A stretch of DNA of 64,000 nt from DATAEG01 sp051001975 (GTDB taxonomy: Bacteria > Actinomycetota > Actinomycetes > Mycobacteriales > Jatrophihabitantaceae), in the NCBI GenBank assembly GCA_051001975.1, contig JBPCMU010000076.1, forward strand, positions 11,404 through 75,403, written 5' to 3'. The notes under the pieces were generated by a model. The model was not told the DNA's origin. It was given only the letters and a program-made list of their open reading frames with translations, and searched no databases. This document shows, in pieces, positions 1 to 6,839 of this stretch (position 1 is its first letter; each line of letters begins with the position of its first letter). A program made the translations under genes and the position numbers.

Positions 1-7
1 CTGGCCA

Positions 8-580
8 TCAGTCGTCCCAGTCCGACCGAGCGCCACCAGCGGCGCCAACCTCGTCTGCGCCAAGGAAGCCTGCGACGCGTGCGCTCGAGACGCGTCGAGC
101 GGCTGTGGCGCGAGAAACATGAAATGCCTGCTGAACCTGTTGCGTCGGAGCATCGCCGACTGCTCGGGCAATCCGATACTCCAATGCGACGAGCCGATGC
201 ATCCGCGTGCCCTCATCTTCATCTGGCCGGGCGAGGAGCCTGTGCTTCAAGGCGATCGTCGACAAGAGGCTTCGTAATGGACGACGCAGCAACGCCCGTA
301 GCGGCACACCTCTGAGATCCTCGGTCGCGATCCCGTGTCCGGGCTCAGCCTCCATCGTCACGTTTGTCACGAGGTAGATACCCCCGACGGCATCAGCGCG
401 CACACGCACAGTGATTTCTGGCCGCTCGGGCAACTGCGCTGTCACCACAACCCATTGCGGGCCCCGCACGTCGGGCGCAACGTTGGCAGTCTTGCCGCGC
501 TTCTCGATCCGAGCGTCCACGACCACGCCGCAAGACTGCCAACGCGACACGCCGTTGTCAATGCTGACTTGATGCACCAT
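8..580 (-). CDS. Hypothetical protein with C-terminal HTH-like segment, element control region
   Basis: This 190-residue protein has no domain I can name. The first ~90 residues look like a small beta-rich domain. Residues ~125-175 are helical and include a segment (around SRATAARRVSSAR) that resembles the recognition helix of a helix-turn-helix. It is transcribed away from the excisionase-like gene at 647, with a perfect palindrome between them. That layout suits a regulator of the element's operon, possibly a repressor. The start ATG at 580 is the first in frame. Function is inference only. Confidence 0.6.
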   Translation of the reverse strand: MVHQVSIDNGVSRWQSCGVVVDARIEKRGKTANVAPDVRGPQWVVVTAQLPERPEITVRVRADAVGGIYLVTNVTMEAEPGHGIATEDLRGVPLRALLRRPLRSLLSTIALKHRLLARPDEDEGTRMHRLVALEYRIARAVGDAPTQQVQQAFHVSRATAARRVSSARVAGFLGADEVGAAGGARSDWDD

Positions 581-598
581 GCGCGATGCTGTACCAAT

Positions 599-614
599 TA
601 CTGGTGAACCAGTA
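599..614. promoter_or_regulatory. Operator-like palindrome between divergent element genes
   Basis: TACTGGT and ACCAGTA form a perfect 7-bp inverted repeat with a 2-bp centre. It lies in the 66-bp gap between the start of the minus-strand HTH-like gene (580) and the plus-strand excisionase-like gene (647). A direct repeat GTCAATGCT occurs at 557-565 and again at 617-625. The arrangement resembles the operator of a lysogeny-type switch controlling both divergent promoters. No binding protein is proven. Confidence 0.45.
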
Positions 615-646
615 TCGTCAATGCTAGGTCATCCACTGGAGGCAAC

Positions 647-838
647 ATGCAAGCAATGGTCACGCTCGACGAGATCGCCGAGCGTCTACGGATTCCGGCC
701 GGCACTCTGCGCTACTGGCGGCACCAGGGCCGCGGCCCTCGCACATTCCGGGTTGGACGTCGGGTCATGGCCTACGAGTCGGACGTCGAGGTGTGGCTGA
801 AAGAGCAGTACGACGCCGATCCGCGAGCGACGGCCTGA
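647..838 (+). CDS. Excisionase-family helix-turn-helix protein
   Basis: This 63-residue protein is almost entirely a MerR/excisionase-type winged helix: a LDEIAERLRIPAGTLRYW helix pair followed by a wing ending in the WL motif of a helix. Proteins of this type direct excision by bending the attachment site or act as small regulators. The start ATG at 647 follows a good ribosome binding site (GGAGG) 8 bp upstream. It is the first gene of the long plus-strand operon, next to the divergent control region. Whether it is the excisionase for the integrase at 15341 is inference. Confidence 0.75.
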   Translation: MQAMVTLDEIAERLRIPAGTLRYWRHQGRGPRTFRVGRRVMAYESDVEVWLKEQYDADPRATA

Positions 839-846
839 CGATCTCG

Positions 847-1353
847 ATGCCCGGTCCAGCCCCCTCGCTTCCAACTTCAGAGACCAGCCGCCCCGGCAAC
901 GACTCCGGGTCGGCTCAGACGGACAGCACGTCTGTAGTAGCGCCTGCCGACGAAGACGACCGCGGGCCGTGCGGCCTGTGTCGTCGATCGACGCTGCACC
1001 GCGAGGACGCCGATGGCAACGACCTCGGTCGCTGCCCGATCGATCATGGCGCCAACCGCGGCCGCCAACCGACGCCTGCGGGAATGGAGCGTGCCGCATC
1101 CGGTACCGATGCGTGGTTCGCATCGTCGGCGGAACAGGCCCTCGTTGAACTGATCCGCATCGGCCATCGATGGACATCGGATGCGTTGTTCGAGATGGGA
1201 GTACCGAGGCCAGACAACGGTAACCGCGTAGGTGCGTTCCTCGCTCAAGCCGCACGTGACGGCCGAATCGTGAAAGTCGGTTACCGGCCGTCACCTCGCC
1301 CGTCACGAGCGGGTGGCGTGACCGCAGTCTGGCAGGGGCGCCGTGACCGATGA
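847..1353 (+). CDS. Hypothetical element protein, Cys motif plus winged-helix-like C-terminus
   Basis: This 168-residue protein has a low-complexity N-terminus, a CGLC...C pattern near residues 40-65 that could bind zinc, and a C-terminal ~60 residues that read like a compact winged helix. I chose the ATG at 847, just behind the preceding gene; an in-frame start at 793 would overlap that gene. The 3' end overlaps the next gene by 11 bp, so the two are probably co-translated. I do not recognise a family with a known function. Confidence 0.6.
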   Translation: MPGPAPSLPTSETSRPGNDSGSAQTDSTSVVAPADEDDRGPCGLCRRSTLHREDADGNDLGRCPIDHGANRGRQPTPAGMERAASGTDAWFASSAEQALVELIRIGHRWTSDALFEMGVPRPDNGNRVGAFLAQAARDGRIVKVGYRPSPRPSRAGGVTAVWQGRRDR

Positions 1354-2098
1354 GCAGCCGCAACTGTGGCACCGCACTCGGTGGAGCGAGGCGATCTGGT
1401 CGTCGACCGAGCTGCGCCCGCTCGAGCGGCTGGTCGCTCTGGCGTATGCCGATCACGCCCGTTCCGGCGAGGAGGCGTGGGTGAGTTACGGGTCCATGAT
1501 TCAGCGCACCGGATTGGGCCGCACGGCCGTGATCAAGAGCGTGCGTCGCCTGCTGGACGCTGGCTGGCTGGTGTTAGTCAGGCCGTCGCGGCAGCAGCAT
1601 CCTGCGGTCTACCGACTGGTCGTACCTAGCCGCCAGGGTGTCGTGTCGCGAACCTCTGAGGCTGTGGATAACCCATCCAGCGTGTCGTCTCGCGACACGC
1701 TGGGAAATCTCAGGGTGTCGCGTGGCGACGCCAGGGTGTCGCGTGGCGAACCCAACCTCAGTAACTACCCCAGAGATAACCTCAGCTGCAGCGGCGAAGC
1801 GAATCACTCAGCGAACGACATCGAGCAGCGCATCGCGGACGCAGCTGTCACGGTCGGCCGACCGATCGACCGAACACGAGTTCTCGCTGAGCTGAAGAGA
1901 CGCGGCGTCCGCTCCCCCGTCGCATATCTGCGGCAGATGCCCGACCGCGATATCGCTGACCTTGGCGGAGCGCCCCCGCCCGAACCGCTCCCCGCCTGGT
2001 GCGGACAGTGCGACGAGGCGAACCGGCAGTTCGACGTCGGCGGCGACCGTTGGGCTCCGTGCCCGCGGTGCAGCTCCGCAGCTCGGAGGCCGGCGTGA
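1343..2098 (+). CDS. Replication-initiator-like protein with winged-helix N-terminus and zinc ribbon
   Basis: This 251-residue protein starts (GTG) within the preceding gene. Residues ~15-95 form a winged-helix domain of the kind found in phage and plasmid replication proteins, with a WVSYGSMIQRTGLGRTAVIKS recognition region. A long Ser/Arg-rich linker follows at ~100-155, then a helical segment and a C-terminal CGQC...CPRC zinc ribbon (~218-245). The linker is encoded by four copies of a 17-bp dyad, which recalls lambda O, whose gene contains the origin iterons. Plain transcription-factor function remains possible. The gene lies just ahead of a RecT-like gene, as in phage replication modules. 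Confidence 0.65.
   Translation: MTDEQPQLWHRTRWSEAIWSSTELRPLERLVALAYADHARSGEEAWVSYGSMIQRTGLGRTAVIKSVRRLLDAGWLVLVRPSRQQHPAVYRLVVPSRQGVVSRTSEAVDNPSSVSSRDTLGNLRVSRGDARVSRGEPNLSNYPRDNLSCSGEANHSANDIEQRIADAAVTVGRPIDRTRVLAELKRRGVRSPVAYLRQMPDRDIADLGGAPPPEPLPAWCGQCDEANRQFDVGGDRWAPCPRCSSAARRPA
1638..1752 (+). repeat. Four iteron-like 17-bp dyads inside the initiator gene (candidate origin)
   Basis: Copies start at 1638, 1682, 1715 and 1736. Each begins GTGTCG, continues with five variable bases, and ends in CGACAC or a near form; the copy at 1682 is a perfect inverted repeat. The upstream flank CCAG is also shared. The first copy lies in a different reading frame from the other three, so protein conservation does not explain the repetition. 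A somewhat less GC-rich stretch follows (about 1753-1790). Confidence 0.55.
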
Positions 2099-2286
2099 CC
2101 AACCACGACGCGCAGCGGTGTGATCGTTACGGGCCGAACTTGAACCGCAACGCAGCCGGCATCACGCCACGCACCACCCGCCGGCCTGCGCGGATCGTTC
2201 CGCTCGGTCGGACGTTTCGCGATGAGACCGACTACCTCGACTCGACGTTCGGCCCGTTCGAGCCGGCCGACTTCACCGACCGCTGA
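2095..2286 (+). CDS. Small hypothetical element protein
   Basis: This 63-residue reading frame starts at a GTG that shares its last bases with the TGA of the initiator-like gene (GTGA overlap), typical of translational coupling. It is rich in Arg, Thr and Asp and shows no recognisable domain. It fills the gap before the RecT-like gene without leaving spare bases, which is the main reason to accept it. Confidence 0.5.
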   Translation: MTNHDAQRCDRYGPNLNRNAAGITPRTTRRPARIVPLGRTFRDETDYLDSTFGPFEPADFTDR

Positions 2287-2306
2287 CCCACCGGAGGACC
2301 GACCGA

Positions 2307-3164
2307 ATGCCATCAACGGACATCGCTCGACGATCAGATTTCCCGCTCGACGCCGCTTCGCAACTACAGCTGGCGAAGGCACTCGCCGACGCCGGCGTGC
2401 TGCCCGCGCACCTCCGCAAGGCGCCGGCGAACATTCTGGCCATCGGGATGGCGGCACGAGCCTTGGACATCCCGACCTGGACCGCGCTGCAACAGGTCGT
2501 ACCGATCGACGGGAAGGTCTCCATCCAGGCCGACCTCATGCGGGCGCTCATCCTGCGCGCCGGGCACCGCTTCCGCGTCGAGTCCGCCGAGCCCGAGTCA
2601 GCCACCGTCGCTCTGGTCCGTGCCGACGATTCCGAGTACACACACCGGGTCACCGTGACACTCGCCGAGATCCCGGCTGATCTCCGCAAGCGCCGCGCCT
2701 GGCAGGACTACCCCGCCGACATGCTGGTAGCGCGAGCGACCGCGAAGGTTGCCCGCCGCGCCTGTTCCGACGTCCTGAACGGCATGAGCTACACCCCCGA
2801 CGAACTCGGAGCAGACACCGATCCGGACGGCCAAGGTTTGCCCGATGACCGCGAGCAGGACACCACGCGGCAGGATGCCCAGCCAGTGCCACCCCGCAGC
2901 GATAACCCGGCGCAGACCATCGTCGACGCTGAGATCGTCCCCGACTCGGACAACGCCGACGAGACTCTGCCCGCCACCACGGTCGAGCTCGACAGCGTGA
3001 TCGCCGAGGCCGATCGGGCCGGCTTCACTCGCACGCAGCTCGACCGGCACATCAGCGACACCTACGACGGCCGCACGCTCGCTTCCCTGACCCGGGCCGA
3101 GCTCCGTGCCGAGTGGCGCCGTCTGCACCAGGACACGGCCACGGCCGAGGACGTGACCCGATGA
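2307..3164 (+). CDS. RecT-like single-strand annealing protein
   Basis: This 285-residue protein resembles the actinophage RecT family. Residues ~45-80 carry the conserved region with the QADLMRALILRAGH segment. Residues ~125-165 contain W-x2-YP-x2-ML-x-ARA-x2-KVARR and the NGMSYTPDELG ending characteristic of RecT proteins. The C-terminal ~110 residues are acidic and variable. Such proteins anneal complementary single strands in phage recombination and replication. No RecE-like exonuclease is evident nearby. The ribosome binding site GGAGG lies upstream of the ATG. Confidence 0.7.
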   Translation: MPSTDIARRSDFPLDAASQLQLAKALADAGVLPAHLRKAPANILAIGMAARALDIPTWTALQQVVPIDGKVSIQADLMRALILRAGHRFRVESAEPESATVALVRADDSEYTHRVTVTLAEIPADLRKRRAWQDYPADMLVARATAKVARRACSDVLNGMSYTPDELGADTDPDGQGLPDDREQDTTRQDAQPVPPRSDNPAQTIVDAEIVPDSDNADETLPATTVELDSVIAEADRAGFTRTQLDRHISDTYDGRTLASLTRAELRAEWRRLHQDTATAEDVTR

Positions 3165-3415
3165 CGGCACCGCTCCTACCCACCGTGCGGCCCGGCGACG
3201 GCGGATCGGTGCTGGTCGTCGATTCCGTCGAAGGCTTCCATGTCCGCACCGAGCGCTACCGGGGACTGCGCGTCACCGTCGAAGCCGGCGCCGGCCGCGG
3301 CGCCTGGGTGCAACTCGCCGGCTTCGCCTTCAGCCCAGCAGACGCACACCGGCTCGCCAGCGCGCTCGGCTACGCCGCGACCGCGGCTAGCCACACCGGA
3401 ACGGAGCACCGATGA
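3161..3415 (+). CDS. Small DUF6907-like protein
   Basis: This 84-residue protein starts at an ATG that overlaps the preceding stop codon (ATGA). The pattern V-x-LAGFAFSPADAHRLASAL near the C-terminus matches the second half of the DUF6907-type protein at 16168-16512 (VAGLALTAVEARLFAAALL), but the N-terminal Cys/His part of that family is missing. Function is unknown. It sits in a run of coupled small genes of the element. Confidence 0.6.
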   Translation: MTAPLLPTVRPGDGGSVLVVDSVEGFHVRTERYRGLRVTVEAGAGRGAWVQLAGFAFSPADAHRLASALGYAATAASHTGTEHR

Positions 3416-3678
3416 CCGACACCACCAGCCAACCTCGGGGCCAGCGGTTCGCACCTGACCAGCCGCTGCTCATACTCCATCCACCCGGCGACGTCGTCGC
3501 GTTGATTACCGACGCCCGGGCCACGGTCATGGTCCGCTGGACGCCAGAAGCCGGCTGGACATGCTCATGCCCGGCCCGGACGTCGTCCTGCGGGCACGTG
3601 CAGGCCGCTCGCCGCGTGATCGTCCTGGACTATGAGCCTGACGACACGCATGCACCGTCGGCCGTCCCAACAGCCTGA
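3412..3678 (+). CDS. Small SWIM-type zinc-finger protein
   Basis: This 88-residue protein begins at an ATG overlapping the previous stop (ATGA). Residues ~50-63 show C-x-C-x6-C-x-H, the metal-binding signature of SWIM fingers, preceded by a beta-rich segment. SWIM fingers bind nucleic acid or partner proteins. The gene is part of the coupled early operon of the element. Its specific role is unknown. Confidence 0.6.
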   Translation: MTDTTSQPRGQRFAPDQPLLILHPPGDVVALITDARATVMVRWTPEAGWTCSCPARTSSCGHVQAARRVIVLDYEPDDTHAPSAVPTA

Positions 3679-3759
3679 TGCCGGTCCCGCCTGTCGCGTC
3701 GCACCACCCGGGTATGGAACAGGGCAACGGTCGGTGGACTCGAGCAAGACGGTCGGCGG

Positions 3760-4677
3760 GTGCAGACTCCATCGATGGACTTCTCAGTGCCCCCGGAATT
3801 CATCCAGCTCGCGCAGCAGCTCGACCAGGTCGCGGCCACGATCCGCGGCTACGTGACCGCAGAACCCACATGGGCCACCGACTCGCAGGCCGCGAACGAG
3901 ATATCCGAGGAACAGAGCTACCTCGCGCTGCCCATGCCGCACCCCGTCGTACACACCCTGCTGACGCCTATCGGTGGACTCGGACAGGTACAGGATCACC
4001 TGGTCGCCATGGCCGCGGTCATCAGGGCCGAGAACTCGATCATGGCGCTGCACACGTTGCTTCGCCCGGTCCTCGTCGGTTGCGCCAACTCACGGTATGT
4101 CGCCGACCCTCAGATCAGCGGCCGAGAACGTCTGCGCAGAGCGATGAACATCGAGCTCGGCTCGTGCACGGAAATCATGAACCTTGTCGGGCGTGCCAGC
4201 GGCGATCAGCTGTCAAAATACGACGAGCGGCGGCGAAAGATAGCCAGCGGTGGGCGCGCCCTGGGATTCGCGGTCGTCAATCCGGAGATCAAAAAAACCA
4301 AGCACGTGTGGGCGCCCTGGCACCTCGGGCAGCCGCCGCCAACCGAGATGCGCCTCGTCGAGACGTTGCTGGAATCGTCGGAGGTGCCGCGCATCGGGTT
4401 GACGTTGTACCGCCTGCTGTCCGCGGCCGTCCACGCCCAACCTCATACCTTGCAAATGTTCATACATCGCGAGTCTGCCGTTCCTTCTGGGATCGGCCAT
4501 TCCCAGGTTCCAATACGGATGTCCGAGTCGAACCTCGCCACGCTTCTGCTCGTCGCGGTCTCCGCAGCGACCCTCGCGGTGGACTCATGTGTGGCCCTCT
4601 TCGACTGGCCAGCCGATCCGTGGCGCGTCAACGTGGTCCCCTTCTTTCGCCATCTCCAGACGCTCGTCGACGACTAA
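3760..4677 (+). CDS. Hypothetical helical protein, possible HEPN-like motif
   Basis: This mainly helical protein has 305 residues from GTG 3760, or 300 from ATG 3775. I do not recognise a named family. Residues ~90-130 (HTLLRPVLVG...DPQISGRERLRRA) and ~215-230 (YRLLSAAVH) resemble actinobacterial proteins in which a Ser-Ala-x2-His stretch follows a helical core. RLLSAAVH fits the R-x(4-6)-H spacing of HEPN ribonucleases, but one short motif is weak evidence. An 81-bp gap separates it from the upstream operon genes, so it may have its own promoter. Confidence 0.6.
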   Translation: MQTPSMDFSVPPEFIQLAQQLDQVAATIRGYVTAEPTWATDSQAANEISEEQSYLALPMPHPVVHTLLTPIGGLGQVQDHLVAMAAVIRAENSIMALHTLLRPVLVGCANSRYVADPQISGRERLRRAMNIELGSCTEIMNLVGRASGDQLSKYDERRRKIASGGRALGFAVVNPEIKKTKHVWAPWHLGQPPPTEMRLVETLLESSEVPRIGLTLYRLLSAAVHAQPHTLQMFIHRESAVPSGIGHSQVPIRMSESNLATLLLVAVSAATLAVDSCVALFDWPADPWRVNVVPFFRHLQTLVDD

Positions 4678-4714
4678 CCTGCGTCGCCCCGCGCAATGAC
4701 TCCGGCGCCTCCAC

Positions 4715-5113
4715 GTGCTGATCGCAAACGTCGACGGCCCACTCGCCGGGTTCCTCGCGATCGCGATCACTGACCTGCAGAAGCGCTTCGCCCTGTCATC
4801 GCTCAAAGCCCCGGCCGGAACCGACGAACTCGTTGCCGCGCTCACCCTGAACGCCACCGGACGCCAGACAACGCCAACGCTCGCGGAACTCGCCGAAGTC
4901 CTCGAATGTGTCTCCATGACCCGCTTGACCATCGACTATGACGAAGCGGCCGAAGCGCTGCACGTCAGCCGCCGCAGCGTCGACCGACTCGTCGCCAGCG
5001 GCGAACTCAGCACAGTCAACATCGGCGGATCCGTCCGAATCAGGACCACAGATCTCTCGGGATACGTCGAATCGCTGATCACGATCAGCAGGAATGAGAG
5101 CCCCCGCACATGA
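4715..5113 (+). CDS. Excisionase-family HTH DNA-binding protein
   Basis: This 132-residue protein starts at GTG 4715. The C-terminal half (~70-120) is a helix-turn-helix of the excisionase/MerR type: DYDEAAEALHVSRRSVDRLV, then a wing with GGSVRIRTTDLSGYVES. The N-terminal half is helical and unassigned. It is the second small HTH protein of the element, and the next gene begins at an ATG overlapping its stop. Either this or the protein at 647 could be the excisionase; the other would be a regulator. Confidence 0.7.
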   Translation: MLIANVDGPLAGFLAIAITDLQKRFALSSLKAPAGTDELVAALTLNATGRQTTPTLAELAEVLECVSMTRLTIDYDEAAEALHVSRRSVDRLVASGELSTVNIGGSVRIRTTDLSGYVESLITISRNESPRT

Positions 5114-5985
5114 CCACCAAACCTCGACAGACCCCGAAGCAGCGTGCGGTCAACGCGTACCTGGCAGCCCTCTCGCAGATCCTCGGCGGCGCAACGGACG
5201 TCGGGCTCGCTGACCTCGAGGAGAACCTCACACGGGCCGCCGCCGGCTCACCGCTCGTCGAAGCCGAGGTCGCAGAATGCATCCGCACCGGACGGAAGCA
5301 ACTCGCGAATGTCACAGCCATGCGAGCCAACGAGCGGGACCGGATAGCAACAGCAGCCGCCGGCGCAGCCATCACCACCCTGACAGCGGAACTTCACTGC
5401 GCACTGGTGGAGTTCGAGGGACAGTCCGATCTCGACCTCGCGGCGTCCGCCGCAGTGAAAGCCGACGCCACCTACGACAGCGTGCTGGCCCAGCTCGAGA
5501 AGGCAGTCGAACGAGCCGACATCGACAAGGTGATGCGACTTCGCGGCGAAGTAGAGGTCACCCTGCCCCAGAAGGTCGCCGAGGCGCGACTGCGGCACCT
5601 GGAGCTTCAAGTCGGCCGTGCTGAGGCTCAGCGCGACTCGCTCGAACCTCGCACTGAGCAGGCGATCAGGGCCCAACGAGTCGCGTTGAAGGCCATCGAG
5701 GCCGCCAAACAAGCCCTGGACCAGGCTGTGGAGCGGCACACGCAACAGCGAGTCGAAGTCGCGCAAGCCGACGATCAGGTGCGACGAGCAAACGCCGTCC
5801 TCGCCGACCGCGAACAGCAACTCGAGGAGATGCGGGCCACCCACAAGGCTGAATCAAGCAAGCGACTCCGCCGCCTCGCCGGCCTCGCGGAACTATCCGC
5901 AGAGTCGACGCCCGACGAGCCTCACACCAGCAGCATCATGCAACGAGAACTGGAGTTCCAAGGCCGAGTACGTGGGCCCCGATGA
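5110..5985 (+). CDS. Coiled-coil hypothetical protein
   Basis: This 291-residue Ala/Glu/Arg-rich protein is predicted from its heptad-like composition to be largely alpha-helical coiled coil (roughly 125-265), with no signal peptide or membrane segment. The start ATG overlaps the upstream stop (ATGA). Scaffold-like or structural roles are possible in a phage-like operon, but nothing in the sequence assigns one. Confidence 0.65.
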   Translation: MTTKPRQTPKQRAVNAYLAALSQILGGATDVGLADLEENLTRAAAGSPLVEAEVAECIRTGRKQLANVTAMRANERDRIATAAAGAAITTLTAELHCALVEFEGQSDLDLAASAAVKADATYDSVLAQLEKAVERADIDKVMRLRGEVEVTLPQKVAEARLRHLELQVGRAEAQRDSLEPRTEQAIRAQRVALKAIEAAKQALDQAVERHTQQRVEVAQADDQVRRANAVLADREQQLEEMRATHKAESSKRLRRLAGLAELSAESTPDEPHTSSIMQRELEFQGRVRGPR

Positions 5986-6239
5986 CCGTCAACCTGGAAC
6001 GCCTGCGAACCGACATCGTGCACCGGCTCCGAACCCAAGCCCGCGCCCAGCTCGGCGACCCAGAGGCCGCCGACGCACTGCGAGAACTGCGATCCCCCAC
6101 ACCGGACGAGCTCCGCTACACAGCAGACACCCTCGCCGACGCAGACAAGCAACTCCGAGCAGAGGCCCGCCTCAAGGCCCTCCAAGGCGACACCCGGATC
6201 CGAGACATCCTCCGCCGCCTCGACGAGGGCAACACGTGA
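5982..6239 (+). CDS. Small charged hypothetical protein
   Basis: This 85-residue helical protein is rich in Arg, Glu and Asp and begins at an ATG that overlaps the preceding stop (ATGA). No domain is recognised. Its end overlaps the next start, so it sits inside the coupled operon. Confidence 0.55.
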   Translation: MTVNLERLRTDIVHRLRTQARAQLGDPEAADALRELRSPTPDELRYTADTLADADKQLRAEARLKALQGDTRIRDILRRLDEGNT

Positions 6240-6526
6240 ACAGCACCCGCACCACGAGCCCAAACCCGAACGCAACTCGAGCCGCCTTCGACGCCGCAGC
6301 CCACCGCGCCCGAATGGGAAGCACGCTGCTCTCACAGATCTACGCCGCCATCGACCCATCGAGATACGAGACCAACGACGGCAGTCCCGACACAGAAAGG
6401 ATCACCCAATTCGTCACCCTCCTGACGGGTAAGAGATCCCGCACGCCACGCACCGGCAGCCACGCATCCGAAGGCAGGGCCGAAGCGATCCGCAGGTTCG
6501 GCCCCGCACCGGACACCCAGACATGA
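6236..6526 (+). CDS. Small hypothetical protein
   Basis: This 96-residue protein starts with GTG at 6236, sharing GTGA with the preceding stop. The central part (~22-65) looks helical; both ends are Thr/Arg/Pro-rich and probably disordered. No family is recognised. About 120 bp without a gene follow, containing a small GC hairpin (GCCCC 6612-6616 with GGGGC 6624-6628) before the next start. Confidence 0.5.
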   Translation: MNSTRTTSPNPNATRAAFDAAAHRARMGSTLLSQIYAAIDPSRYETNDGSPDTERITQFVTLLTGKRSRTPRTGSHASEGRAEAIRRFGPAPDTQT

Positions 6527-6647
6527 GCAGCCCCGCCGGCCAACGGGCCCCAGGGGCGGGGACCCCCTCCCACCCCCATCACCTCCATCGGAACGTGCTG
6601 CGGGTCGCGTCGCCCCTGAATCTGGGGCTTTCGAGAGGCGTAACAAG

Positions 6648-6839
6648 ATGAGCGGTCTGAACAGATGCTGGCCGAATCTCGGCTACCGATCGGCGAACCT
6701 TCGATGCGCCCAATGCGGATCGGTACTTCCGGTGCAGCTGCATCGGGGCAATCCGCGCCGATGGTGTTCCGAGTCGTGCCGGGTCGCGGCCTGGCGCGAT
6801 CGCCGGCGTGCCTCTGAGCAAGGGAGTGATGTCGCATGA
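6648..6839 (+). CDS. Small double-CxxC zinc-ribbon protein
   Basis: This 63-residue protein has CAQC near residue 20 and WCSESCRVAAWRDRR near residue 42, two Cys pairs expected to bind one zinc ion. Proteins with a WCSxxCR-x-AWR ending are common in actinobacterial mobile elements, but their role is unknown to me. Its stop overlaps the tape measure start (ATGA), so the two proteins are translationally coupled, an unusual partner for a tail gene. Confidence 0.65.
   Translation: MSGLNRCWPNLGYRSANLRCAQCGSVLPVQLHRGNPRRWCSESCRVAAWRDRRRASEQGSDVA

Noticed and set aside
3678..4721. Plus-strand 347-codon frame overlapping the gene at 3760
   Set aside because: Composition is Arg/Ala/Pro-rich with no continuous structure, while the frame at 3760 gives a sensible helical protein.
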